A stretch of 29,583 nt of DNA from JADCRZ01 sp037718865 (GCA_037718865.1 JBBJMP010000039.1:1-29583), one strand, 5' to 3'. Counted from the first letter of the stretch, positions 1 through 8,589 are shown. The notes: generated by a model not told the origin, from the letters alone. Numbers and translations are program-made.

Positions 1-1254
1 CTGACAATATAATAACCGGGTTTGAGGTTGGCCACATTAACCTGCTGGTTCCATACCACGCTTCCTTTCTGAAACCGCTTATTCTGCAGTATGGCTCCCT
101 GTGCATTAGTGATGCTTACTTGCAAGGCTCCCTGTTCGGCATGAGACAACCTAAGGTTCACCACGTCCACTGATGGATTGGGGAAGACGCTTAGCGTACT
201 GGCATCCGCTGTTACAGCCTTGTTCACCGAAGCCGAAGCTTGCTCTTCCTGCGTAGTCGTCTTAATTACTTCGTTCGAATTGAACCCGGAAACAATGCCC
301 GTCAAAGGAGACGCTGACGAGCCGGTGGCACTCGTAAAGGCATTGTCGGGGATGGGAACAAAGCTGTTGTTCTGTGGCGTTGTCCAGTACACATAAATGT
401 ACTCCCTGCTGTCCTGCTCAAAGAAGGTGATCGCTATGGGGTATACACCGGCGTTCAGCGTGATGGTGCCATCCCTGTCCTGGGAACCGTGCAGACCGTC
501 ATTGTTTACCAGCGCATTAGCTCCATAACTGTAATTGCCTATATACAACTTGCTGCCGTCATCGGAATTGGTACGGAACGTATAGCTACCCGTGACCGGT
601 ATATTGATATAGCCTTCCCACAGAAATGCAAAATTATCATTCTGCGTTTTGGGTGCTATTGAAACGTTGGCAACCCTTCCCGTAGATACCGGCGTAAGCG
701 CATGAAAATTCGGCAGAGCGTTCCACGTACCCTGATAGGTATAGTATTTATAATTCAGTCCTGACGTTACCACAGGTGGAGTAGTAACAGGTGATCCCAC
801 AAAAGCGCTGCCCGGAACCTGAATAAAACTTCCCCCCGTCTGTGGGGTGTTCCAGGAAAGGGTCATCGTTTGGCCGCCTTCCTGTTCGTAATAAAGAACA
901 GCTATAGGGTAAACACCGGCGTTCAGGCTAATGGTGCCATCTCTGTCCTGGGGGGCGTGCAATCCATCGTTAACAATCAGGGCGTTTGGCAAGCTGCCTA
1001 TCCAGAACTGGCTTCCGTCATCGGAAGTGGTACGGAAGGTGTAGGTGCCTGATACAGGAATACTGATAAATCCTTCCCACAGGTAAGCAAAACGGTCGTC
1101 CTGAGTCCGGTTAGCCAGCGTGATATTGTCCATAGTACCGGTAGCTGTTGCATTAAGGGAATGAAGACTTGGCATCGTATACCAGGTGCCGTTATAAGTA
1201 TAGTACCGGTATTTTAGTACACCCGATGTAGGCGGTGGTGGTGGCGGCGGTGGT
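1..1254 (-). repeat. Copy A of a near-identical ~1.25 kb direct repeat
   Basis: Position 1 aligns with 5699 and every base I compared is the same through 1241. The single mismatch is at 1242 (t here, c at 6940), and identity resumes to 1254. The repeat encodes polyproline, two PA14-like domains, a linker and the T9SS sorting domain. The left end is set by the window edge, so the true repeat may be longer. Confidence 0.96.
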
Positions 1255-2945
1255 TGCACTACCGAATTTACAGATACTTTTACTACAGAGCTGCCGTCGG
1301 CGCCTTCGTTATCTGTTGCCGTTAACATAAATTCATAAACTCCTGTTGCGGTTAACCCGTTTACCACCGTAGCCCCGTTTGACGGACTTACAATGGTTGA
1401 CTGCGCAGGACCACTTTCTTGTCTCCAGGTAAGCGCTGATATTGAACCGTCAACGTCTGAGGCGCTGCCGTTTAACGTTACCTGCGTAGTGGGAGCCGTA
1501 ATGCTTAGATCTGTGCCTGCATTAACAACCGGTGGCTGGTTAGTCCGCCCTGATGTTACATATTCATAGGCGCCCACATCAAATGCTCCGCCACTCGGAC
1601 GGTTGTTATAATTAAAATCTTTGGTTATTCCATAGCCGCTGGCATTTGTTCCGGCATCTATAGCTACAGAACCTGTCTGTAAATTGTAGTTGTTTGAAGA
1701 AGGGTCAACGAATTTTACTTCCGCAACGGTAGGCCTATTGATATTGTTTAACAATGTGACGTCACCAGCAGGAATTTTTATATCGAAGTAAGCAAGCGAT
1801 GAGAAAGTTGACAAAATGCCGGGATTGATTATGAGGTTGTTCATGAATACGTTCCCAGAGCCGACTCCGCCGAATTCATTGTACATCACGATACCGCTCC
1901 GTTTAGGACTTACTATAGTATTGTTTATAAATTGCAGCGATAACTTCGCATAACCGGCGGGTGTCGGCCTGCTGGCAACAACAACGGCATGTTGGCCTAA
2001 AGAGGAACCATCGTAGCCACCGTTAGCAAACACATTGTTATATACCTGTACAGACCCGACGCCAAAACACTGGAAAGAATTACCCGTGCCACCCATAACA
2101 AGGTTGTTGTAAACCTTGCCACTTGATGCTCCCCCCAGGATAATGCCAGCCTGCTGCGAGTCACGATTAGTTACGCCATGTTGCCTTATAACGTTATTGT
2201 AAATTTCTACTCCTACGGGTGAACTGGCCACCTGTATACCATCCCAGCCACATCTTTCAATCAGGTTATCATAGATTTTCAATCCATGTATAAGCTGGGG
2301 GCTTACAATTGTGGGACTACCATTACAGGTCAAATTATATGTATTACTGGTATTGCCGAGATAAAAAGCCTCTCCTCCGTTATCATGAACATAATTGTGA
2401 TGAAATGACAGGTTGCGGATAGTGAAGTTCGATCCCCAGGTCGCTGGATCACAATTAGGCGTAGGTGCGCAAATAAAACCTGCACCCGCTTTATAAATCT
2501 CCATATGATCCACCTCAATGTCTGTGGAGTGATCTCCCGCTGAAAACCCTACAGATTGCTGGGCGACTGTTCCGTCGATCAGGAACCCGTATTTATAAGA
2601 TGGATCGCCTGTTCCCGTTAAATGAATATTCTTACTATTATTCAAAAGAAATCCATAACCGGCATTTCCTGAAATCTTCACTTGTCCTTTACAGTTAGTA
2701 ATAGTTATCGGCTTCTCCGGTGTTCCATTAAAATTGAATAAAAAAACATGATAATAAGTACCGCCTTGTATACATATTTTTTGACCGGGCTGAACTCCCA
2801 GCACTTGTCCATTAACGTAAATTTCCGTTTCACCTACCTTTGGTTTTAACGTGATATCACAACCGCAATCTGCTTCAGGAGAAGCATAAACCTTCGCTGT
2901 GCTCAGGCAAACAGCAACAAGTAAGAACAATCCATACAATCTCAT
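1..2945 (-). CDS. Secreted right-handed beta-helix protein with REJ/PKD-like and two PA14-like domains, T9SS tail (3' end outside window)
   Basis: Reading the minus strand from ATG 2943-2945 gives 981 codons without a stop, so the gene leaves the window at its C-terminus. By alignment with the identical tail of the gene at 5650-8289, about 16 residues are missing. Residues 1-22 are a signal peptide. Residues ~23-460 form a parallel beta-helix: an NGTPEKPITI-type motif, then many NN-rich rungs such as IYNNVIRQHG and VYNNVFANGG, ending in an AIDAGTN/DVGAYEY motif as in surface polysaccharide-lyase-like proteins. Residues ~467-560 resemble a PKD/REJ Ig-like module (PPVVNAGTD, LNGSASDVDG). Eight prolines (565-572) then lead to two PA14-like domains and the FPNP sorting domain. 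Inferred role: a secreted enzyme or adhesin acting on polysaccharide. The beta-helix family is clear, but lyase chemistry is not proven because catalytic residues cannot be assigned. Confidence 0.88.
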   Translation of the reverse strand, partial: MRLYGLFLLVAVCLSTAKVYASPEADCGCDITLKPKVGETEIYVNGQVLGVQPGQKICIQGGTYYHVFLFNFNGTPEKPITITNCKGQVKISGNAGYGFLLNNSKNIHLTGTGDPSYKYGFLIDGTVAQQSVGFSAGDHSTDIEVDHMEIYKAGAGFICAPTPNCDPATWGSNFTIRNLSFHHNYVHDNGGEAFYLGNTSNTYNLTCNGSPTIVSPQLIHGLKIYDNLIERCGWDGIQVASSPVGVEIYNNVIRQHGVTNRDSQQAGIILGGASSGKVYNNLVMGGTGNSFQCFGVGSVQVYNNVFANGGYDGSSLGQHAVVVASRPTPAGYAKLSLQFINNTIVSPKRSGIVMYNEFGGVGSGNVFMNNLIINPGILSTFSSLAYFDIKIPAGDVTLLNNINRPTVAEVKFVDPSSNNYNLQTGSVAIDAGTNASGYGITKDFNYNNRPSGGAFDVGAYEYVTSGRTNQPPVVNAGTDLSITAPTTQVTLNGSASDVDGSISALTWRQESGPAQSTIVSPSNGATVVNGLTATGVYEFMLTATDNEGADGSSVVKVSVNSVVQPPPPPPPPTSGVLKYRYYTYNGTWYTMPSLHSLNATATGTMDNITLANRTQDDRFAYLWEGFISIPVSGTYTFRTTSDDGSQFWIGSLPNALIVNDGLHAPQDRDGTISLNAGVYPIAVLYYEQEGGQTMTLSWNTPQTGGSFIQVPGSAFVGSPVTTPPVVTSGLNYKYYTYQGTWNALPNFHALTPVSTGRVANVSIAPKTQNDNFAFLWEGYINIPVTGSYTFRTNSDDGSKLYIGNYSYGANALVNNDGLHGSQDRDGTITLNAGVYPIAITFFEQDSREYIYVYWTTPQNNSFVPIPDNAFTSATGSSASPLTGIVSGFNSNEVIKTTTQEEQASASVNKAVTADASTLSVFPNPSVDVVNLRLSHAEQGALQVSITNAQGAILQNKRFQKGSVVWNQQVNVANLKPGYYIV

Positions 2946-2950
2946 AATAT

Positions 2951-2981
2951 TGAATTTTTGTTAATAGTGAATTTTTAATAG
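2951..2981. repeat. Short imperfect tandem repeat before the beta-helix gene
   Basis: Two adjacent units, tgaatttttgttaatag and tgaatttttaatag, lie a few bases upstream of the start codon at 2945 in an AT-rich leader. They may be part of the 5' untranslated region, but no function can be assigned. Confidence 0.5.
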
Positions 2982-3238
2982 TGTACGTTTTAAGCAAGAT
3001 GATTTTAATGATATTTATCATATCATTCCTCTATTTAACTTGTGAAAATGGATTACCATTACGCAGGTTTCGCATTCGCAAATGCAGGAACCTGTCGTTG
3101 CATCTCCGGATTTAACCGGAAGGCAATTACTTATATGCCAGGATAGGTCTTCGGCACCAGGTATGGTACCGGTAAGATAAGGTCTATACTAAAGTAAAAA
3201 GGTTGATCATCGCAGCAATCAAACTCTCGTACTTTAAA

Positions 3239-5359
3239 TCATTTTTTGATAAAGGATTGTTTATAACTTAAAGTCTTCCCCTTTACCTGTAAAATATAAA
3301 AGCCGGGTTTCAGATTCGCAAGATATACCTGCTGCTGCCAGTAAATATTCTCTTTCTGATATCTTTTGGTTTGTAGTATTGCACCCTGTGCATTGATTAT
3401 ACTGACCTGTATCGCACCAGTTTCTGCATGTAATAATTGCAGGTTCACCAGGTCCGTTGCGGGGTTAGGGAAAATAGCAAGCATTTCATCATTAGCAACA
3501 ACAGGGATAGGTTTGTTCGTAACGTTTCCTGTTCTCCCTTCCTTATCATCAGAAAGTAAGCCCTCAGCATTATTATACGTACTGATTACAGAAGAAAGCG
3601 AAGAAGATGAGGAACCTGAGCCATTGGTAAACGCTTTGTCTGGAATCAATTCAAATTTTTTATTTTCAGGTGTTTTCCAGTATACGTAAATAAATTCTCT
3701 GCTGTCTTGTTCGAAAAAAGTGATGGCTATCTTATGATAACCCTCATTCAGCGTAATTGTGCCTTCCCTTTCCCTGCTTCCATGCAGACCGTCGTTATCA
3801 ACCACTGCCTGCGCCAAATGACTGTAATTACCAATGTACAATTTACTGCCATCGTCTGAATCAGTTTTGAAAGTGTAGATACCGCTGGTTGGTATATGAA
3901 TGTACCCCTCCCATAGAAATGCAAAATTGTTGTCCTGTACTCTGTTTTTTACGCTAACGTTCGGAACTCGTCCTGTGGCAACAGGTGTAAGTTTGTTGAA
4001 GTCAGGCAGATTGCTCCAAGTTCCATTGTAAGTGTAATGTTTATAACTTAACCCGGTACTAACTATCTGGGGAGCGATAACGGGGGCCTCAACAAATGCA
4101 TTAGCAGGAACATCGTCAAAACCATTCGATTGCGGCGTTTTCCAGGAAAGATTTACTACCTGACTCCCATCCTGATCATAATAAAGGACGGCTATCGGGT
4201 AAACACCCTGGTTAAGCGTAATTGTCCCTTGCCTGTCCTGCGTGCCGTGTAATCCATCATTTAACACTAACGGGCCTGGCAAGCTGCCGATCCAGAACTG
4301 GCTACCATCATCCGATGTTATGCGGAAAGTATAATTTCCACTAACCGGAATATTAATATAGCCTTCCCATAGATAGGCAAACCGATCGTCCTGTGTCCGG
4401 TTATCAAGTGTAATATCGGCAACAGTTCCTGTAGCGACAGGCGTAAGTAAATGCAGGTTAGGCAAATTATACCATGTGCCGTTAAAAGTATAATACTTGT
4501 ATTTAAGCGGGCCTGGTCCAACGACGATTGGCTGATACGGCGGTGGTGGAGGCGGTGGTGGAGGCGGTGGTGGAGGCGGTGGTGGAGGCGGTGGTGGAGG
4601 CGGCGGCGGTGGAACGCTGCCTTTTCTTTGTGCTAACATCCATTCATATATATTTACACCCCCCTCTCTCCAGGAAGGATTGTACCAGGTGTTCCAACCA
4701 CCATGCCCGCCTACATACGAAGTATAACGGGCCGAACCCGGGGCATTGGCATTCATCACATCCCTGATCTTATCCATTGACCTGTAATCATATGTACCTT
4801 CAAATCCCCACCATTTTCCTCCAGATTGGGCATAATACTTGAAATTTTCAATAGGATGATTAGGAATCACTGCTGACATAGCCACAATGGAAGTGATGCG
4901 GCTGGCATAAGCAACAGATGTTGTAACATAATTGTTGGCACAAAATCCGCCCATCGACAGCCCGGTCACATGGAACCGTTTAGGGTCAATTCTGTATTTT
5001 GACATTATCGTATTAAAGATGGCATCCAGATATGCGGGCTGTGGATAGGCGTCGACCGGCTGGATAGAGATCACAATTGGCGTTTCCAAAACACCATTCA
5101 CTTTAAATTCCATATTGTGTCCGTCTTCTATAAATTTCGACGGTCCATTATTAAGCAATTTCTTTTCATTTGTACCGATCTCTCCAATACCAGGAAAAAA
5201 AATGATTCCGGGATAAACTTCATTTTTATTTTCCTTTTCATCGTAATCGTCTGGAAGGTGCACATATGCATTCAATCCATAAATCTTCACCAAAGACTGC
5301 TGAGCCTCAGCAGCAGATCCAAAGAAAACCAGAAAAAGCAGTAGATAAATTTGTTTCAT
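3239..5359 (-). CDS. Secreted esterase-like serine hydrolase with 25-proline linker, two PA14-like domains and T9SS tail
   Basis: The 706-residue protein has a signal peptide (1-20, ending AEAQ). An alpha/beta-hydrolase domain of the phospholipase/carboxylesterase or PHB-depolymerase-like type spans ~25-245. The nucleophile elbow is GLSMGG with Ser135. His219 in GGHGGW is the likely catalytic histidine, and an Asp near 191 is a candidate acid. Residues 250-274 are 25 uninterrupted prolines. Two PA14-like domains follow (~284-424 and ~430-570; motifs FLWEGY, SDDGS, NDGLHG), then a serine-rich linker and a C-terminal T9SS domain (FPNP near 625-630, ending in SFIKK). The product should be exported through Sec and T9SS. 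The substrate is unknown; an acyl ester on a polysaccharide is plausible because PA14 modules in exoenzymes often bind glycans. It is a paralogue of the gene at 5650-8289, sharing a conserved W..NW/SWRE.G.NIYEWML segment at the end of the hydrolase domain. Confidence 0.9.
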   Translation of the reverse strand: MKQIYLLLFLVFFGSAAEAQQSLVKIYGLNAYVHLPDDYDEKENKNEVYPGIIFFPGIGEIGTNEKKLLNNGPSKFIEDGHNMEFKVNGVLETPIVISIQPVDAYPQPAYLDAIFNTIMSKYRIDPKRFHVTGLSMGGFCANNYVTTSVAYASRITSIVAMSAVIPNHPIENFKYYAQSGGKWWGFEGTYDYRSMDKIRDVMNANAPGSARYTSYVGGHGGWNTWYNPSWREGGVNIYEWMLAQRKGSVPPPPPPPPPPPPPPPPPPPPPPPPPYQPIVVGPGPLKYKYYTFNGTWYNLPNLHLLTPVATGTVADITLDNRTQDDRFAYLWEGYINIPVSGNYTFRITSDDGSQFWIGSLPGPLVLNDGLHGTQDRQGTITLNQGVYPIAVLYYDQDGSQVVNLSWKTPQSNGFDDVPANAFVEAPVIAPQIVSTGLSYKHYTYNGTWSNLPDFNKLTPVATGRVPNVSVKNRVQDNNFAFLWEGYIHIPTSGIYTFKTDSDDGSKLYIGNYSHLAQAVVDNDGLHGSREREGTITLNEGYHKIAITFFEQDSREFIYVYWKTPENKKFELIPDKAFTNGSGSSSSSLSSVISTYNNAEGLLSDDKEGRTGNVTNKPIPVVANDEMLAIFPNPATDLVNLQLLHAETGAIQVSIINAQGAILQTKRYQKENIYWQQQVYLANLKPGFYILQVKGKTLSYKQSFIKK
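4538..4612 (-). repeat. Polyproline codon microsatellite (25 CCN codons, 12-bp unit)
   Basis: The plus strand reads as repeated cggtggtggagg units, coding on the minus strand for 25 consecutive prolines that join the hydrolase head to the PA14 domains. The 12-bp periodicity shows growth by unit duplication. It stays in frame whatever the copy number. Confidence 0.95.
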
Positions 5360-5573
5360 GAGTACGGATTTAACAAGTGACTGATAAGTCCACCATTCTC
5401 GGGTGCATACAAGTTACTTTTCGCATATTTTAAATATTACCCATTTAGCAGTTAACAAGTCACTTCCAGTTTCCAGGATTGATTTTTTTTGAACCTGATA
5501 TTTTGAAGCCTTTAAACACTTCGGATAATGTTTAAACATCAGCCTAAAAATCATACCATGCTCAAGTAAAAAA

Positions 5574-5581
5574 CAAATTTA
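5574..5581 (-). promoter_or_regulatory. Possible -7 box for the hydrolase gene at 3239-5359
   Basis: The minus strand reads TAAATTTG, an exact match to the Bacteroidota TAnnTTTG -7 consensus. It lies just after the terminator of the preceding gene. No good -33 TTG box is seen at normal spacing, and the leader would be about 200 nt, so this is tentative. Confidence 0.3.
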
Positions 5582-5595
5582 GTATCATGGCAAAG

Positions 5596-5638
5596 TAAAA
5601 AAATAAAAAAGGGTTGATACTTATTTTAGTACCAACCC
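5596..5638 (-). terminator. Rho-independent terminator of the 5650-8289 gene
   Basis: On the minus strand an 11-bp stem (GGGTTGGTACT with AGTATCAACCC, one G-U pair) with a 6-nt A-rich loop is followed directly by TTTTTTATTTTTTT. It begins about 12 bp after the stop codon at 5650. It implies that the two hydrolase genes are not simply co-transcribed. Confidence 0.88.
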
Positions 5639-5649
5639 TCAATGCTTTA

Positions 5650-8289
5650 TTATTTTTTAATAAATGATTGTGTATAGTTCAGCGTTTTTCCTTTGATTCT
5701 GACAATATAATAACCGGGTTTGAGGTTGGCCACATTAACCTGCTGGTTCCATACCACGCTTCCTTTCTGAAACCGCTTATTCTGCAGTATGGCTCCCTGT
5801 GCATTAGTGATGCTTACTTGCAAGGCTCCCTGTTCGGCATGAGACAACCTAAGGTTCACCACGTCCACTGATGGATTGGGGAAGACGCTTAGCGTACTGG
5901 CATCCGCTGTTACAGCCTTGTTCACCGAAGCCGAAGCTTGCTCTTCCTGCGTAGTCGTCTTAATTACTTCGTTCGAATTGAACCCGGAAACAATGCCCGT
6001 CAAAGGAGACGCTGACGAGCCGGTGGCACTCGTAAAGGCATTGTCGGGGATGGGAACAAAGCTGTTGTTCTGTGGCGTTGTCCAGTACACATAAATGTAC
6101 TCCCTGCTGTCCTGCTCAAAGAAGGTGATCGCTATGGGGTATACACCGGCGTTCAGCGTGATGGTGCCATCCCTGTCCTGGGAACCGTGCAGACCGTCAT
6201 TGTTTACCAGCGCATTAGCTCCATAACTGTAATTGCCTATATACAACTTGCTGCCGTCATCGGAATTGGTACGGAACGTATAGCTACCCGTGACCGGTAT
6301 ATTGATATAGCCTTCCCACAGAAATGCAAAATTATCATTCTGCGTTTTGGGTGCTATTGAAACGTTGGCAACCCTTCCCGTAGATACCGGCGTAAGCGCA
6401 TGAAAATTCGGCAGAGCGTTCCACGTACCCTGATAGGTATAGTATTTATAATTCAGTCCTGACGTTACCACAGGTGGAGTAGTAACAGGTGATCCCACAA
6501 AAGCGCTGCCCGGAACCTGAATAAAACTTCCCCCCGTCTGTGGGGTGTTCCAGGAAAGGGTCATCGTTTGGCCGCCTTCCTGTTCGTAATAAAGAACAGC
6601 TATAGGGTAAACACCGGCGTTCAGGCTAATGGTGCCATCTCTGTCCTGGGGGGCGTGCAATCCATCGTTAACAATCAGGGCGTTTGGCAAGCTGCCTATC
6701 CAGAACTGGCTTCCGTCATCGGAAGTGGTACGGAAGGTGTAGGTGCCTGATACAGGAATACTGATAAATCCTTCCCACAGGTAAGCAAAACGGTCGTCCT
6801 GAGTCCGGTTAGCCAGCGTGATATTGTCCATAGTACCGGTAGCTGTTGCATTAAGGGAATGAAGACTTGGCATCGTATACCAGGTGCCGTTATAAGTATA
6901 GTACCGGTATTTTAGTACACCCGATGTAGGCGGTGGTGGCGGCGGCGGTGGTGTTGTCACCGGTGAATTCACAAAGGCACTATTTGGTATCTGAACAAAA
7001 TTTCCTCCTGTTTCGGGCGTTCTCCAGGACGTATACATGACTTCCCCGGCACTTTGTTCGTAATACAGCACAGCTATCGGGTAGACACCGGCATTCAGGG
7101 TAATGGTGCCGTCTTTGTCCTGCGGCCCATGCAAACCATCATTATTGATGAGGGGTAGTGGCAAGCTGCCTATCCAAAGCTGACTTCCATCATCGGAGGT
7201 AGTACGGAATGTGTACGTGCCGGTTACCGCGATGTTAATGAAGCCCTCCCAAAGGAATGCAAAACGGTCATCCTGTGTTTTAGGTGCGATCGTAATATTG
7301 GAAAGGGTGCCGGTAGAAGTTGCATTCAATGAATGCAGGTTTGGCATGTTGTACCATGTACCGTTATAGGTATAGTACCGGTATTTCAACGGACCAGGCG
7401 TTGCCGGTAGTGGGGCAGGATAAGTAACGGGCGGTGGAGGAGGAGGTGGCGGTGGTGGTGGTGGTGGTGGTGGTGGTGGTGGTGGTGAACCGCCTCCCCT
7501 TGAATACTGAAGCATCCACTCATAAATGTTCATACCGCTTTCGCGCCAGTTTGGGTCATATGCAAAACTCCAGATATCATGACTATTAATATTAGGAGTT
7601 GTCCTTTTAGCCAGGGGGTTATTAATCATAGCTATCATGTCATTGGTATACGAAACAGGAACGGCGGGATCACCGAGATTATGTATAGCCCAGACAGGCA
7701 AATTCGCTGATGCAATAACGTTTGCTCTGGTGCGATCGGGGGAAATGGCACCGCAGGCAGGTAAAATAGCAGCCAACCGGTTAGCATTTCCACTATTCGA
7801 GCCACCGTATTCCCAGGTTGCCCCTCCACCCATGCTCAAACCAGAAAGGTAGATCCGGCTTGCATCAACCCGGTAGTGCTGTATTGCATAGTCAATAACA
7901 CCCTGAATATTTTGCGGATTTGGCCAGTTGGCAAATTGGGGCGTAATAATAATTAAGCTATGAGTTTGACCATTTACAGTGAAATTGGCAGGAAGGCGGC
8001 CCTGGTTCGCCATGGCGGCGGGTCCGCTCCAAAGCATTTTATACATTTCCGAAGATCCGTTTCCGTTTTCTGATAGGCCTCCAACATGAATGAGTAAGGG
8101 GTGATATCCCCCATTGTTGTAATTATACGGTAAATACTCCCAGTAACCGTAAGTGTTTGCAGTCATTGAAACACCACTTTTTGGAGTAAGAGATTGGGAG
8201 TTGACCTGTAATGATCCAAAACCGAAAACAAGAATTAATGCAAAGAGCAAGGCATAGCCACTAGGCCGATGTGTGTAACATACGTTCAT
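5650..8289 (-). CDS. Secreted esterase-like serine hydrolase with 19-proline linker, three PA14-like domains and T9SS tail
   Basis: The 879-residue protein begins with a long signal peptide (hydrophobic 12-27, ending VNSQS). The alpha/beta-hydrolase domain (~35-262) shows GLSMGGG with Ser152, NLGDPAVPV with likely Asp207, and SHDIW with likely His237, a complete catalytic triad. Residues 269-287 are 19 prolines. PA14-like domain 1 is ~300-440, a second run of eight prolines is 447-454, and PA14-like domains 2 and 3 span ~458-745. The T9SS sorting domain (FPNP near 800, ending SFIKK) closes the protein. PA14 domains 2-3 and the tail are identical to those of the beta-helix gene at the left edge. 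Export to the cell surface or medium through T9SS is expected. The esterase substrate cannot be read from sequence. Confidence 0.91.
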   Translation of the reverse strand: MNVCYTHRPSGYALLFALILVFGFGSLQVNSQSLTPKSGVSMTANTYGYWEYLPYNYNNGGYHPLLIHVGGLSENGNGSSEMYKMLWSGPAAMANQGRLPANFTVNGQTHSLIIITPQFANWPNPQNIQGVIDYAIQHYRVDASRIYLSGLSMGGGATWEYGGSNSGNANRLAAILPACGAISPDRTRANVIASANLPVWAIHNLGDPAVPVSYTNDMIAMINNPLAKRTTPNINSHDIWSFAYDPNWRESGMNIYEWMLQYSRGGGSPPPPPPPPPPPPPPPPPPPVTYPAPLPATPGPLKYRYYTYNGTWYNMPNLHSLNATSTGTLSNITIAPKTQDDRFAFLWEGFINIAVTGTYTFRTTSDDGSQLWIGSLPLPLINNDGLHGPQDKDGTITLNAGVYPIAVLYYEQSAGEVMYTSWRTPETGGNFVQIPNSAFVNSPVTTPPPPPPPPTSGVLKYRYYTYNGTWYTMPSLHSLNATATGTMDNITLANRTQDDRFAYLWEGFISIPVSGTYTFRTTSDDGSQFWIGSLPNALIVNDGLHAPQDRDGTISLNAGVYPIAVLYYEQEGGQTMTLSWNTPQTGGSFIQVPGSAFVGSPVTTPPVVTSGLNYKYYTYQGTWNALPNFHALTPVSTGRVANVSIAPKTQNDNFAFLWEGYINIPVTGSYTFRTNSDDGSKLYIGNYSYGANALVNNDGLHGSQDRDGTITLNAGVYPIAITFFEQDSREYIYVYWTTPQNNSFVPIPDNAFTSATGSSASPLTGIVSGFNSNEVIKTTTQEEQASASVNKAVTADASTLSVFPNPSVDVVNLRLSHAEQGALQVSITNAQGAILQNKRFQKGSVVWNQQVNVANLKPGYYIVRIKGKTLNYTQSFIKK
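5699..6952 (-). repeat. Copy B of the near-identical ~1.25 kb direct repeat
   Basis: This pairs with 1-1254 at a constant offset of 5698 with one mismatch (6940). The right edge falls inside the CCN-proline run encoding residues 447-454, after which the two genes diverge completely (PKD-like module in one, PA14 domain 1 in the other). Confidence 0.96.
7429..7485 (-). repeat. Polyproline codon microsatellite containing (TGG)11
   Basis: Nineteen proline codons. On the plus strand the part from 7453 to 7485 is a perfect (tgg)11 trinucleotide run, a classic substrate for replication slippage that changes linker length without shifting the frame. Confidence 0.93.
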
Positions 8290-8509
8290 AAAGCAGTTGA
8301 TTAAACAGATTTAATAAATAGGATGAAGGACAAGGTTTATGAATATGTTACCTATTACCCGGGATAATTCGGCACGTATTTTATAGCGCAGAAAGCCCCA
8401 ATATTTATGCCAAAAGAAAATATGGTTGGTAAAAAGAGCCGATTAAAAGGAAATGTGGAAAAAATGTTGTTTAGACACTTATTATCAGGCAGTGTAGAAT
8501 TTTTTGCGC

Positions 8510-8543
8510 ATTGCAAAATCTATAATCTAGCTTATTTTGCAAT
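8510..8543. repeat. 10-bp perfect inverted repeat, 14-bp spacer
   Basis: attgcaaaat at 8510-8519 is mirrored by attttgcaat at 8534-8543. There is no following T-tract in either direction, so it is more like an operator or RNA stem-loop than an intrinsic terminator. It sits ~220 bp upstream of the hydrolase gene start. Confidence 0.5.
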
Positions 8544-8589
8544 CTATGATAAATAATACGGTTTCAGGTAAATAAAACTTATCGAGGAG

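Noticed and set aside
178..396. 72-residue plus-strand frame occurring twice (also 5876-6094)
   Set aside because: It is antisense to the shared T9SS/PA14 coding segment; it is duplicated only because the underlying repeat is duplicated.
4451..4767. Plus-strand reading frames rich in Trp-Arg or Val-Glu-Ala repeats
   Set aside because: They are the antisense of the polyproline codon run (cggtggtggagg units) and do not resemble proteins.
1..8289. The repeated exoprotein segments considered as a mobile element or CRISPR-like array
   Set aside because: There is no transposase, terminal inverted repeat or spacer structure; the repeats are protein domains.
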